In this document: in pieces, positions 1 through 9,413 of the stretch
Layout of the letters: every line of letters starts with the position of its first letter
Position numbering within the stretch: position 1 is the first letter of the stretch
Notes under the pieces: generated by a model
Told to the model about the DNA's origin: nothing
Database searches by the model: none
The model's input: only the letters and a program-made list of their open reading frames with translations
Made by a program: the position numbers and the translations under genes
Origin: Burkholderiaceae bacterium
GTDB taxonomy: Bacteria > Pseudomonadota > Gammaproteobacteria > Burkholderiales > Burkholderiaceae_B
Assembly: GCA_004322135.1 (NCBI GenBank)
Contig: SCSG01000031.1
Span: 62,001 to 126,000, forward strand
Length of the DNA stretch: 64,000 bases
Reading direction: 5' to 3'

Positions 1-619
1 GCAAGATGCCAATGGACTGTATCGACTCGGGATAAATGCCCTGAGGCTGGGGTTGGCCTGCCTGGAACAGATCGACGCGTTAAGGCTGGCAAGCAACGTG
101 CTCGACGACTTGAACGCAAGTACCGGCGAAACCGTATTTGCCGCAATCTGGGGCAACAACGGGCCAACAATTGTGCAATGGCGGGACTCTTCTCGTCCCG
201 TTACCGTAAACGTAAAGCCGGGATCGGTATTGCCATTGTTGTCGTCCGCGACGGGACGGACTTTTCTTGCGTATGGCGATACGCAAATGCTCGAACCATT
301 CATCGAGCAAGAGCTGGCAAGTCAAAAAGGGAAGTCTGCCGCTACTTACCCCGGCACAAAAAAGCAGATCAAAGAACTTATCAAAACCACTCGCGCCGAG
401 CAGGTGGGACGCGTAATCGGCGATCTTCTGGTCGGCGTCAATTCAGTCAGTGCTCCGGTGTTTGACCACAACGGAACACTCGTGTTGGCCCTGACCATGC
501 TCGGCAGCGAGCTGCGGTTCAGCGCGGCGCTTGACGCCGCACCGGTCAGGCAACTTTGCCGCACCGCGAAGGCATTCTCCGCCCAGTTGGGGTACCACGT
601 GCTGGTGGACGATATTTAA
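1..619 (+). CDS. IclR-family transcriptional regulator, C-terminal part (5' end outside window)
   Basis: The frame is open from base 2, so the gene starts upstream and the N-terminal winged-helix domain is mostly missing. The first residues visible (YRLGINALRLG) are the usual junction between the IclR DNA-binding and effector domains. The rest matches an IclR effector domain: LPLLSSATGRTFLAY near the middle, then VNSVSAPVFDHNGTLVLALTMLG, the conserved effector-pocket core. It ends seven bases before the stop of the convergent aldolase-like gene. The ligand is not predictable. The family call is firm from the effector-domain pattern. Confidence 0.9.
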   Translation, partial: QDANGLYRLGINALRLGLACLEQIDALRLASNVLDDLNASTGETVFAAIWGNNGPTIVQWRDSSRPVTVNVKPGSVLPLLSSATGRTFLAYGDTQMLEPFIEQELASQKGKSAATYPGTKKQIKELIKTTRAEQVGRVIGDLLVGVNSVSAPVFDHNGTLVLALTMLGSELRFSAALDAAPVRQLCRTAKAFSAQLGYHVLVDDI

Positions 620-625
620 CGCAAT

Positions 626-1393
626 TCAGCCTTCAAGCTGATACCCCGTGCGCCGCAAGGTGCGGCGCGCAAACATGGCAAAGCTGGCCTTGACGACATT
701 AGGCAAAAGAAGGAAGTCATGCGCCTCCTTGGCCAAGGCGGGGTCCAGCTCTTTGACTGGGCCCGTAGCCTGCGCAATCAGCTGATTGCGTGCGGCGCGC
801 TCAATAAGCACAGCAAGGTAGGCGGTTTCCTCGATTGAAGAAGTGGCGGCCAAAAACCCATGGTTGGCCAGCAATATCGTCCTCTTGGAGCCCAGTGCCG
901 TCGAAATGATGTCACCCTCTTTGTCGGCAATTGGCAATCCGGGCCATTCCGGCAAAAACGCACAATCGTCCGCAAAGGGGGTAGCGTCCATATGGGCCAC
1001 CAGCAACGGTCGGCCTGTCATCGACAGCGCTGAAATATAGGGGGGATGCGTGTGGACAATACACTGAACGTCCGGCCGGCGGCGATACACCCAGAAATGA
1101 AACCTGACGGCCGGGTTCGCCATCCCGTGGCCTTCCAGCACCTGCATTGACTCGTCCACGCGGATCACGTGCCGGGCTTCGATTTCGTCAAACCCGATCG
1201 CCATCGGCGTGGTCAGAAACGTGCCATTCGTGCTGCGCATCGAAATTTGACCCGCCAATGATTCAGAATGCGACTCCAGGGCCAGCATCCTGCACGTAAG
1301 AATGAGCTTCTGTGCCTCGGTCCACTCGCCAAGCTCGAGCTGAGTCTTCATTTTGCCAACGGTGCTTGCCGTGGCCGCTTCTCTTGTCTGCAT
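626..1393 (-). CDS. Class II aldolase/adducin family protein
   Basis: About 255 residues, normal for a class II aldolase/adducin domain, whose members bind zinc and cleave or epimerise sugar phosphates or related aldols. HTHPP near residue 115 supplies two metal histidines, and ANHG near residue 175 the third. The usual catalytic glutamate four residues before the preceding FHFWVYRRRPDV segment is replaced: the text is NPAVRFH where aldolases have SSE-x3-H. This suggests a divergent subgroup and possibly another reaction. The ATG at 1393 is preferred over one four codons earlier because GGAGAGGG lies just upstream of it. It converges on the IclR gene. The substrate is unknown. Confidence 0.85.
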   Translation of the reverse strand: MQTREAATASTVGKMKTQLELGEWTEAQKLILTCRMLALESHSESLAGQISMRSTNGTFLTTPMAIGFDEIEARHVIRVDESMQVLEGHGMANPAVRFHFWVYRRRPDVQCIVHTHPPYISALSMTGRPLLVAHMDATPFADDCAFLPEWPGLPIADKEGDIISTALGSKRTILLANHGFLAATSSIEETAYLAVLIERAARNQLIAQATGPVKELDPALAKEAHDFLLLPNVVKASFAMFARRTLRRTGYQLEG

Positions 1394-1495
1394 TACCCTC
1401 TCCATTGGGGCAACGATAGCTACCCCTCAGGTAAAAGTATACTCATTGAACGCCAAATGACCGGGTCACAAACCCGACAGGGCGAAACGACCCAG

Positions 1496-1777
1496 TCAGT
1501 CCTGACGGCTGGTGACTTCAAGCAGGTGATAGCCGAACTGGGTTTTTACGGGCCCCTGCACAACGTTGATTGGCGCACTGAACACAACGGCGTCGAATTC
1601 CTTGACCATTTGGCCGCGGCCGAACGAACCCAGGTTGCCCCCATCACGACTGGAAGGGCAACTGGAGCGATCTCTGGCAACTTGTGCAAAATCAGCGCCG
1701 TTTTCAATGGCAGTCTTCAACTCATTGCATTCTTCTTCAGTGGAAACCAGGATATGGCGCGCGGTAGCTTGGGTCAT
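1496..1777 (-). CDS. ppiC: Parvulin-type peptidyl-prolyl isomerase
   Basis: A single stand-alone parvulin domain of 93 residues, the size of E. coli PpiC, which catalyses cis-trans isomerisation of prolyl bonds in the cytoplasm. The family pattern is complete: ARHILV at the start, FAQVARDRSSCPSSRDGGNLGSF in the middle and GPVKTQFGYHLLEV at the end. No signal peptide is present. The start at 1777 is chosen over one two codons upstream because AAGGAG lies eight bases before it. It is monocistronic. The symbol is by family resemblance. Confidence 0.9.
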   Translation of the reverse strand: MTQATARHILVSTEEECNELKTAIENGADFAQVARDRSSCPSSRDGGNLGSFGRGQMVKEFDAVVFSAPINVVQGPVKTQFGYHLLEVTSRQD

Positions 1778-1960
1778 GGGCATTGCTCCTTATGAATGAA
1801 TCCCGAGTAAATTCCAAAGGATACATCACGACAGAACCATCCGGAATCCGGTCGACCCGCCATCTGACCGACAGATGCCAGTTAGCTTGATCGGGTATGC
1901 CGCCTTTTCCATAGCAAGCGACCATTCTCAACCGCGGGTGCCGATTACTCCCAACGACGA

Positions 1961-2632
1961 ATGCCGATTAAACTGACCTATTCCGATCCGGCGGCACAAC
2001 AGGCAAACGCACCCGGTACGAACGCGAACCAGGTACCGCGCCCCATGACAAACGACACGAGCCACTCCATGGAACCGACACGACGCGGCTTATCGGCGTC
2101 CGACACTGCACAGATATCACGCCTCATCCGGCAGTTCGGCCTGCTGCCGCACCCGGAAGGCGGCTACTACCGCGAAACCTACCGCAGCCAGGAGACCGTC
2201 CGGCGCAACGCCACCGGTAACCCTTACAGCGCGTCGACCGCCATCTATTATTTGCTGGCCGATGGTGCCTATTCGGCCTGGCATCGCATCGCCGCCGACG
2301 AGGCCTGGCACTTCTACGCCGGCCACCTATTACTTGTGCACGTGCTGCTGGCAAATGGCCGCCATATCACGCACAAGCTGGGCAACGCACTGCAAACCGA
2401 CGGGGCGATATTTCAAGCTGTGGTCCCGGCAGGCTGCTGGTTCGCGGCCCAGCTAGCCCAACCCGACTCGTTCGCCTTCGTCGGCTGCACGGTGGCTCCC
2501 GGCTTTGAATTCCGCGAATTCGAACTGGCAACCGAACAGGACCTTCAGCCATGGAAGGCACAGCAGGACCTGCCACTCAGGCAACTGCTGAAGACCGATA
2601 CGGAAGTCATCCAAAAAGGAGCACGACATTGA
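1961..2632 (+). CDS. Cupin-family protein (DUF985)
   Basis: The core begins around residue 48 with [22 protein letters not shown] and continues with [28 protein letters not shown] and [12 protein letters not shown], the usual DUF985 cupin order. Roughly 140 core residues are preceded by an unconserved N-terminal tail, so translation may instead begin at 2045 or 2069; no ribosome site decides this. The family is structurally a small beta-barrel without a well-established reaction. The TGA overlaps the TTG start of the following SDR gene, so the two are probably translated together. Confidence 0.8.
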   Translation: MPIKLTYSDPAAQQANAPGTNANQVPRPMTNDTSHSMEPTRRGLSASDTAQISRLIRQFGLLPHPEGGYYRETYRSQETVRRNATGNPYSASTAIYYLLADGAYSAWHRIAADEAWHFYAGHLLLVHVLLANGRHITHKLGNALQTDGAIFQAVVPAGCWFAAQLAQPDSFAFVGCTVAPGFEFREFELATEQDLQPWKAQQDLPLRQLLKTDTEVIQKGARH

Positions 2633-3387
2633 ACGGGAACCCGTCAAGAATAGCCCTGGTCACCGGGGCGGGCGCAGGTATCGGTCGAGCCACGGCCCTG
2701 GCACTCCTGCGGGACGGCTACCGGGTGGTCCTGGCCGGCCGCCGGTCAGAGCCGCTTGCAAGCGTCATCCAGGAATCCAATGCCGACCAGCGCGCAATGG
2801 CTGTGCAGGCCGATGTCCGTGACGAGGCCTCGGTCGAAAAATTATTCGATACCTGCCTGCGCCGTTTTGGACGGCTGGACGTGCTGTTCAACAACGCGGG
2901 AGTAACCGGGCCATCAGTCTTGCTGGAAGACATGGCACTGACACAGTGGCAGGATGTGGTCAATGTCAACCTTACCGGCATGTTCCTTTGCATACGGCAG
3001 GCGTTTCGAGCCATGAAGGACCAACAGCCCCGCGGCGGGCGCATCATAAACAATGGGTCGATTTCCGCCTACGCGCCCCGACCCAATTCCATCGCCTACA
3101 CAGCGACCAAACACGCGGTCACGGGGCTGACCAGGGCAGCTTCGCTGGATGGCCGCAAATACGACATTGCCGTCGGCCAGATCGACATAGGCAATGCAGG
3201 AACCGACATGGCGGCCCGCATGGCCAAAGGGGTTCCGCAGGCCAACGGCGAGATCGTCCCCGAACCACTGATGGACGTCAACATCGTGGCTCAGTCGGTG
3301 CTGTACATGGCCAACCTCCCGCTGGAGGCCAACGTCCTGTCGCACACTGTCATGGCCACCAAAATGCCTTTCGTGGGCAGGGGCTAG
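2629..3387 (+). CDS. SDR-family oxidoreductase
   Basis: A classical short-chain dehydrogenase of 252 residues. The NAD(P) motif TGAGAGIG is near residue 13, NNAG near 90, and the catalytic YTATK follows a serine in SISAYAPRP. The start is TTG at 2629, chosen because AAAAAGGAG lies eight bases upstream and because it begins the protein just before the nucleotide-binding strand. TTGA overlaps the stop of the cupin gene, indicating translational coupling. The substrate is unknown. Confidence 0.9.
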   Translation: MNGNPSRIALVTGAGAGIGRATALALLRDGYRVVLAGRRSEPLASVIQESNADQRAMAVQADVRDEASVEKLFDTCLRRFGRLDVLFNNAGVTGPSVLLEDMALTQWQDVVNVNLTGMFLCIRQAFRAMKDQQPRGGRIINNGSISAYAPRPNSIAYTATKHAVTGLTRAASLDGRKYDIAVGQIDIGNAGTDMAARMAKGVPQANGEIVPEPLMDVNIVAQSVLYMANLPLEANVLSHTVMATKMPFVGRG

Positions 3388-3475
3388 CTGACCCGACAGG
3401 GATAGACTTGAATTTATCTGTTACAACCAAGCGTATCGACGTGCGCCCGCCAAACATTTATTCCAAACTACCTCT

Positions 3476-3862
3476 ATGTCCGTTAACCTAGACAAGCCCC
3501 ATTTGTGGAAAGACGACATTGCTCGATCTGTTGACATGTACAACAAGTGGTTCATGCGATTCGCACCAGAAGCCTTTCGCACTACCCGCATGCAAACTGC
3601 CAAGAGTGTCGAGACCGCTCTCAAGGCAACCGCAAACCTGACCAACATAAAACCCGAGCTTCTACAACAGCATCCCGACGTCCTCCCAACGCTACGGATG
3701 TCCACTTGTCCACCAATTGCTGTTGACCGATTGATTGGGCTTGCGGGCGTCTTACCAAGTCTCGTCAAAAGCATGGAGCTTCACAAAAGATTTCCCAGGA
3801 AACTGACAACAGCTGACCTTGTCTATACACCCTCTGAATCAGCTATGGGCGCGAGCGGGTGA
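3476..3862 (+). pseudogene. Truncated XamI-like type II restriction endonuclease fragment
   Basis: The first roughly 115 residues resemble, from memory, the N-terminal third of XamI-family restriction enzymes: DKPHLWKDDIARSVDMYNKWF, FAPEAFRTTR, LLQQHPDVLPTLRMSTCPP and DRLIGLAGVLPSLVKSME. Full-length members are roughly twice to three times as long. After TTADL the reading becomes unrelated and stops, and I see no continuation in the other two frames before the aconitase gene. No DNA methyltransferase gene is adjacent. Base composition looks more A+T-rich than the neighbours. I interpret it as the decayed end of a lost restriction-modification system; a short functional protein cannot be excluded. 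Confidence 0.65.
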
Positions 3863-4068
3863 ACCCACCTTCGTCATGCCCCGTACTACACTAGGCAGGT
3901 TACCTGCCACGCAGTTCGACGCGGGGAGAGCCATTGTTGGTGCATACCATCACCAACTCCACTCAGGCCAGCATGGCGAAGGCACGTGTCTTCGCGTCAA
4001 TCTGCTATTGTGGTGAATGATTCTGCCGGAGTGGGGATTTGCAGGCAGGGTTCTTAGGAGATCGCATA

Positions 4069-6876
4069 ATGAAAAGCATGAATAGTTTTGGGGCTCAGGA
4101 AACACTCAAGGTTGGTTCCGAGTCATACAGCATTTACCGTCTCGCTGCCGTCAAGGGAGCGGGAATCGACGTTGCCACACTCCCGTACGGGTTGAAAATC
4201 CTGCTCGAAAACCTGCTGCGCACGGAAAACGGCCGCGATGTTACGGCCGACGACATTCGAGCACTTGCGGGGTGGAAAGCCGATGCCAAGCCTGATCGCG
4301 AAATTGCCTTCACGCCCGCGCGCGTCATCCTGCAGGACTTCACCGGCGTTCCAGCGGTGGTCGACCTGGCCGCCATGCGCGAGGCCATGCGCGACCTCGG
4401 GGGCGACCCGAGCAAGATCAACCCTTCGGCACCCGTGGAACTTGTCATTGACCACTCTGTCATCGTGGATACATTCGGCCGGAACGACGCGTTCAAACGC
4501 AATGTCGAAATGGAATACAAACGCAACGTGGAACGCTACAAGTTCCTGCGCTGGGGCCAAAGTGCCTTCAAAGACTTCAGGGTCGTACCGCCGGATACCG
4601 GCATCGTGCACCAGGTGAATCTGGAACATCTGGCGCGGGTGGTGTTCAGACGCGACGATGACGGTACAAAATTCGCGTACCCCGACACCTGCATCGGCAC
4701 TGATTCACACACACCCATGGTAAATGGGCTGGGCGTCGTGGCGTGGGGCGTAGGTGGCATCGAAGCCGAAGCCGCCATGCTGGGCCAGCCCATCTCCATG
4801 CTGATTCCCCAGGTGGTAGGCGTCAAACTTACCGGCGCGCTGCCCGAAGGAACAACCGCCACGGATCTTGTACTGACCATTACCGAGTTGCTGCGCCAGA
4901 ACCACGTGGTGGGCAAATTCGTCGAATTCTACGGTCCTGGCGTTGCGGCCGTACCGCTGGCCAACCGTGCCACCATCGGCAACATGAGCCCGGAATACGG
5001 CTCCACCATATCCATCTTCCCGATCGATGACGAAACGCTACGCTACCTTGCGCTTACAGGCCGCAGCGAAGAGCAGATTGCGCTCGTAAAGGCGTACGCC
5101 CAACTGCAGGGCCTGTGGCACGACCCTAACGCCGAATTGCGCTATTCCCAACGCATCAATCTTGACCTGTCGACAGTGGTGCCATCCATTGCCGGACCGA
5201 AACGCCCACAGGACCGCATCTCCCTCACCAATGCGCAACGCTCATTCGAAGGTGCTCTGGGGCAGTCGCTTAGCGCTTCACACAAGCTGCACGGCTACGA
5301 CAAGGCGGTTGCCGAATCGTTCCCTGCCTCGGATACACCAGCCTTCAACGACTCCACCAGCCAATCCGCCGCCTCAACGGATCACACTGACGAGACGTCG
5401 GCCGGAAGCCACGAGCGCGACCCCGTGTCCATTACCCTGGACGACGGCACCAAATGCCGGGTGGATCACGGCTCCGTGGTCATTGCCGCAATCACCTCAT
5501 GCACCAACACGTCCAACCCCACCGTAATGATCGCGGCTGCGCTGTTGGCCAAGAAGGCTGTCGAGCAGGGTCTGAAACGCAAGCCATGGGTCAAGACCAG
5601 CCTTGCCCCAGGATCCAGGGTGGTCACCGACTACTACAAGCGGGCCGGACTCATGCAGTACCTGGAAGCACTTGGGTTTTATCTGGTGGGATTCGGCTGT
5701 ACAACCTGCATCGGCAACTCGGGCCCCTTGATTCCCGAGGTCAGCCATGCCGTCAATGAACACGACCTGTCCGTGGTGTCGGTTTTATCCGGCAACCGCA
5801 ACTTTGAAGGCCGCATTCACTCCGAAGTCAAAATGAATTACCTGATGTCGCCCCCGCTCGTAGTGGCATACGCCCTGGCCGGGACAATGGATACAGACCT
5901 GTTCAACGATCCGCTGGGCAAGGGCAGCAAGGGACAAGACGTCTATCTGAAAGACATCTGGCCTTCGGCCGCTGAAGTGCAGTCGGTTGTCGACTCGGCA
6001 ATCGTCTCGGGCATGTTCAAGACCGGTTACGCCGACGTATTCAAGGGCGACGAGCGTTGGCGCGATCTGCCTACGCCAGAGGGCGAACTTTTCGACTGGG
6101 AGCCAGATTCGACGTACGTGCGCAAGCCTCCCTATTTTGAAAACATGCCACGCAACCCGGAACCTGTTTCCGACATCCTGGAAGCACGGGTGCTGGCGTT
6201 GCTTGGCGACTCGGTCACTACGGACCACATCAGCCCGGCCGGTACCATCGCCAAGAACTCGCCCGCTGCCGCCTACCTGGCCGGACAGGGCGTGGAGCCA
6301 AGCGCGTTCAATTCCTACGGCTCGCGCCGCGGCAACCACGAAGTCATGATTCGTGGCACGTTTGCCAACGTGCGGTTACGCAATCAACTGGCACCGGGCA
6401 CCGAGGGCGGCTTCACGCGCGATTTCACCCAACACGATGCGCCCGTCAGCACAATTTTCGAAGCATCCAGCGCCTACATCAAGGCCGGCATACCTCTCGT
6501 AATTCTGGCAGGCAAGGAATACGGGTCGGGGTCATCGCGCGACTGGGCCGCCAAGGGTACCGTTTTGCTGGGTGTACGCGCCGTCATCGCCGAATCGTAC
6601 GAGCGCATTCACCGCTCAAACCTGATCGGCATGGGCGTGTTGCCGCTGCAGTTCCTCGACGGCCAGAATGCAAGCTCGCTTGGCCTGACAGGAGCGGAAG
6701 TCTTCGACATCAAGGGGGTGGAGGAACTGAACTCCGGCAAGATCCCCGAGAAAATCAAGGTGTGCGCAGGAAAAGTCGAATTTTCCGTCTCGGTGCGTAT
6801 CGACACCGACAGTGAAGCCGCGTATTACCGTCATGGCGGCATTATGCAATACGCCTTGCGCAATCTCCTGGACTGA
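4069..6876 (+). CDS. acnA: Aconitate hydratase A
   Basis: Converts citrate to isocitrate in the TCA cycle using a [4Fe-4S] cluster. At 935 residues it is slightly longer than E. coli AcnA. Cluster ligands are seen in [11 protein letters not shown] and [14 protein letters not shown], and substrate-site motifs in [12 protein letters not shown] and [13 protein letters not shown] of the swivelling C-terminal domain. ATG 4069 is chosen because TAGGAG precedes it by about eight bases; a TTG ten codons earlier lacks a site. A Ser/Thr/Asp-rich linker around residues 415-450 contains [10 protein letters not shown] and looks inserted relative to E. coli AcnA. It appears to be monocistronic and ends at a hairpin. 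Confidence 0.97.
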   Translation: MKSMNSFGAQETLKVGSESYSIYRLAAVKGAGIDVATLPYGLKILLENLLRTENGRDVTADDIRALAGWKADAKPDREIAFTPARVILQDFTGVPAVVDLAAMREAMRDLGGDPSKINPSAPVELVIDHSVIVDTFGRNDAFKRNVEMEYKRNVERYKFLRWGQSAFKDFRVVPPDTGIVHQVNLEHLARVVFRRDDDGTKFAYPDTCIGTDSHTPMVNGLGVVAWGVGGIEAEAAMLGQPISMLIPQVVGVKLTGALPEGTTATDLVLTITELLRQNHVVGKFVEFYGPGVAAVPLANRATIGNMSPEYGSTISIFPIDDETLRYLALTGRSEEQIALVKAYAQLQGLWHDPNAELRYSQRINLDLSTVVPSIAGPKRPQDRISLTNAQRSFEGALGQSLSASHKLHGYDKAVAESFPASDTPAFNDSTSQSAASTDHTDETSAGSHERDPVSITLDDGTKCRVDHGSVVIAAITSCTNTSNPTVMIAAALLAKKAVEQGLKRKPWVKTSLAPGSRVVTDYYKRAGLMQYLEALGFYLVGFGCTTCIGNSGPLIPEVSHAVNEHDLSVVSVLSGNRNFEGRIHSEVKMNYLMSPPLVVAYALAGTMDTDLFNDPLGKGSKGQDVYLKDIWPSAAEVQSVVDSAIVSGMFKTGYADVFKGDERWRDLPTPEGELFDWEPDSTYVRKPPYFENMPRNPEPVSDILEARVLALLGDSVTTDHISPAGTIAKNSPAAAYLAGQGVEPSAFNSYGSRRGNHEVMIRGTFANVRLRNQLAPGTEGGFTRDFTQHDAPVSTIFEASSAYIKAGIPLVILAGKEYGSGSSRDWAAKGTVLLGVRAVIAESYERIHRSNLIGMGVLPLQFLDGQNASSLGLTGAEVFDIKGVEELNSGKIPEKIKVCAGKVEFSVSVRIDTDSEAAYYRHGGIMQYALRNLLD

Positions 6877-6890
6877 CGCAAGCCACTGAC

Positions 6891-6933
6891 CCGAAGCCGC
6901 CGCCTCGCTCCGGCAAAGCGGTGACGGCTTCGG
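6891..6933 (+). terminator. Hairpin after acnA, between convergent genes
   Basis: CCGAAGCCG (6891-6899) is exactly complementary to CGGCTTCGG (6925-6933), a nine-pair stem with a loop of about 25 bases. It lies between the aconitase stop and the end of the convergent hydrolase gene. There is no clean T-run, so it may act bidirectionally or not be a strict intrinsic terminator. Confidence 0.5.
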
Positions 6934-6949
6934 ATTTACGCTTGCCGCG

Positions 6950-7762
6950 TCACCGCGAAACGACGAATGGCTCGACGTGCTGCCACAACTGGGCAGCGGC
7001 TTCAACATGAAGGTTGTGCCCCAGGCCGGGGATGACAGTCATATTGGGGTCGCATTGACGCATAAGCTCAAACGACACCAGCTTATCATCCGCGCCTACC
7101 AGCAGGTGGACGGGCACATTCAATGACGCGATGAACGGATCAAGCGGGGAACCCACGACATAATTGACCTTGGGATCCATCGCCAGAGAAAACTTTCCCT
7201 CAACCTTCACAACGCCGCCACGCGCCATGTCCGAAGCAGGGTCAACCAGCCCCTTCAACCCGGAAACCTTCAAATAGCGGTCAATAGCTTCTTCTTCCGA
7301 GTCGAACCACCTGACAGGACCACGCGCGATCTTGTGCAGCCTGTCAACATCGCCCTGATCAAAATCAAGTTTTACGGAAAACGCCACGAGCCCACGCACG
7401 GTAACGCCAAATTGTCCTGTGGCCAGGAGCATCCCCACCGCACCACCCATGGAATGCCCAAGAATCGTTATGTCGTCTTCCCCTTTCACCAGGGACGCAA
7501 CATCTGCAGCCAGCGTGGAATAGGTGTATGGCTCCTGATGGAAAGAATGGCCGTGCCCACGCAGATCGGGGGCGATCCACCTCCCCGGCCAGTGAGCATC
7601 AAGCAACGGTATCAACCTGTCCCAAACCGAAGCGCAACAGCCCAGCCCATGCAGTAATACGAGTAGCGGCGAGCCCGCGCCGCCATGTTTGGCCCAGAGC
7701 GGCCTTCTGTTTAACGACGTAGCGGTTGCTGTGGCGTGGGGAGTAGTGGCGCTTGATGTCAT
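6950..7762 (-). CDS. Alpha/beta hydrolase
   Basis: An alpha/beta-hydrolase fold protein of about 270 residues. LLVLLHGLGCCASVW gives the oxyanion-hole HG motif, GHSMGG near residue 107 holds the nucleophile serine, and PVHLLVGADDKLVS and GLGHNLHVE supply the late aspartate and histidine. Start ATG 7762 is taken over a TTG four codons earlier; neither has a strong ribosome site. It is convergent with acnA. The substrate is unknown. Confidence 0.88.
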   Translation of the reverse strand: MTSSATTPHATATATSLNRRPLWAKHGGAGSPLLVLLHGLGCCASVWDRLIPLLDAHWPGRWIAPDLRGHGHSFHQEPYTYSTLAADVASLVKGEDDITILGHSMGGAVGMLLATGQFGVTVRGLVAFSVKLDFDQGDVDRLHKIARGPVRWFDSEEEAIDRYLKVSGLKGLVDPASDMARGGVVKVEGKFSLAMDPKVNYVVGSPLDPFIASLNVPVHLLVGADDKLVSFELMRQCDPNMTVIPGLGHNLHVEAAAQLWQHVEPFVVSR

Positions 7763-8108
7763 GAGCAATACCAATAGAGTAAAAAGTTTCCATTTTGAAC
7801 TGACCAGCCATCATATCGTTTTTCAGCAAGGCACGGGTTCCAGCGGCGCTGTGTGACGCCAGCAGTGCCGCGTCACCCCACGCTCACGAAACTTTACCCG
7901 CGAACGGCTGCTCCAACGTAGACAGGATCCCCCCAGGGCCCAGGAATTGGACGCCACAACTCGCTGGAAACCATGTCGTTCGAATTTTGGTTCCCAGTTT
8001 GTCAATTACAGCGTATGCTATGCGCCGACGACCAATCCATGGCCGCAATGTTTAGTAACGCCGGCCACACTCAACGGCACAAAATGATGTGGCTGTGCAA
8101 GGATTACC
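7763..8108. other. Intergenic, divergent promoter region
   Basis: About 345 bases separate the divergently transcribed hydrolase and membrane-protein genes. I see no convincing reading frame, repeat or RNA gene; it presumably contains both promoters. Confidence 0.5.
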
Positions 8109-9401
8109 ATGCCTCATTCCAGCGACATGCACTATCGCAACACATTCTTTTATGTGTTGACGCAAATCATCGGCATCACGGCTCTGTTGGGGTGGTTGGC
8201 GTACGGCTTCCAGCATTCAGGCTCATCACCTCACCTGGTGCTGCCCGACGTCGCCAATCCGCTCGCGGGTGGTGCCTGGCGGCAAGCGATCGGCTACCTG
8301 CTCGACAGCCAGATCACGCTGCCGGTGCTGATCCTCATCAACGGAGCCCTTGCTTTGCGTAGCCGCCGGGATCACGCCCCCAAATCCGTACAAGCAACGT
8401 TCGGTGCGCTGTTCTTGCTGCTCCTGCTCGTATTCGTGGCCCTATTGGCGTTTCGCCACAATGTGATCGCGCCCCACCCCGCACTGTCCGAGCAGCCCGA
8501 CCTGGTGGAACACTCCATCTTCGGCGTGTATTTTCTGCTCTTCGAACTGTATTTTGCCGGCTGGGCGCTCAACCACCAGCGCCTGCGCTGGCTGGGTCTG
8601 GGCATGGCGCTGGTTACCGGCTTGACGCTGTGTCTGCTGCAATTGCTGGAGGGTGCCCACTACCTGAGTGACACCCTATGGGCCGCGTCCATCGCCTGGC
8701 TGCTGTGCAGCGTTCTGTTTTTCTACCTGGTCGTCAGTCGCCGCACCCGAGCTGGCTCCGACCGGCGTGACTACACCCTTGACGAAATCTGGAAACATCT
8801 GTCCACCGTACAGGTACAGCGCCGCCGCACGCTGGCCATCTATGGCGTGCTGCTGGTTTGCCTGATTCCCTTCGTCGCCTCGCTGGCCCCCGCCGAGTCC
8901 CCGCCACACGAAACTGTAGAGTGGATCGGCCTGGGTCTCATTTTCCTGGCCATTCTGGGGCGCTGCTGGTGCATGCTGTATCTGGGCGGGCGCAAGGGCG
9001 CCGAACTGATCGACCAGGGACCATACTCAATCAGCCGCAACCCGCTCTACTGGTTCTCGATGATGGCTGTGGCAGGCATCGGTGCCCAATCGGGCAGTCT
9101 GCTGCTGGGGCCGCTGCTTGCTCTCTTTGTCTATGCGGTCTTCAACAACGTCATCGACGAAGAAGAGCGCCTATTGCGCAAGGTTTTCGGAGCCCAGTTC
9201 GACGCCTATTGCGCCAAAGTGCCGCGGTTCGGCCCGCGCCTGGCCAACTGGAGCAGTGCCGACAACGTAACGGTTTCCGTCTCGGGCCTGTGGGGCACAC
9301 TGCGTGATGCCCTACCGTACTTCCTGGCTGTCCCCGTGTTCGAACTTGTCGAATGGGCCCAGGTTTCGGGCTGGTTACCCGTCCTGATCCGATTGCCGTA
9401 G
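8109..9401 (+). CDS. Membrane protein: PAP2-like N-terminal part joined to isoprenylcysteine methyltransferase-like part
   Basis: 430 residues with many hydrophobic segments. The C-terminal half (about 285-400) has the ICMT/NnrU-like pattern: LYLGGRKGAELIDQGPYSISRNPLYW, then EEERLLRKVFGAQFDAYCAKVPRFGP. Such proteins are integral-membrane methyltransferases or their homologues. The N-terminal half ends with LLQLLEGAHYLSDTLWA, like the third motif of PAP2 lipid phosphatases (RxxxGAHxxSD), but the arginine is Gln, and the PSGH motif reads LVEHS, so phosphatase activity is doubtful. A role in lipid modification is inference only. Confidence 0.7.
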   Translation: MPHSSDMHYRNTFFYVLTQIIGITALLGWLAYGFQHSGSSPHLVLPDVANPLAGGAWRQAIGYLLDSQITLPVLILINGALALRSRRDHAPKSVQATFGALFLLLLLVFVALLAFRHNVIAPHPALSEQPDLVEHSIFGVYFLLFELYFAGWALNHQRLRWLGLGMALVTGLTLCLLQLLEGAHYLSDTLWAASIAWLLCSVLFFYLVVSRRTRAGSDRRDYTLDEIWKHLSTVQVQRRRTLAIYGVLLVCLIPFVASLAPAESPPHETVEWIGLGLIFLAILGRCWCMLYLGGRKGAELIDQGPYSISRNPLYWFSMMAVAGIGAQSGSLLLGPLLALFVYAVFNNVIDEEERLLRKVFGAQFDAYCAKVPRFGPRLANWSSADNVTVSVSGLWGTLRDALPYFLAVPVFELVEWAQVSGWLPVLIRLP

Positions 9402-9413
9402 GCACCGCTCGCA

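Noticed and set aside
3819-4016. Forward frame following the XamI-like fragment as a possible continuation
   Set aside because: Its residues show none of the later XamI-family pattern, so it does not restore the enzyme.
4123-6339. Several long antisense and shifted frames inside acnA
   Set aside because: They are by-products of the GC-rich codon pattern of aconitase; none shows a domain.
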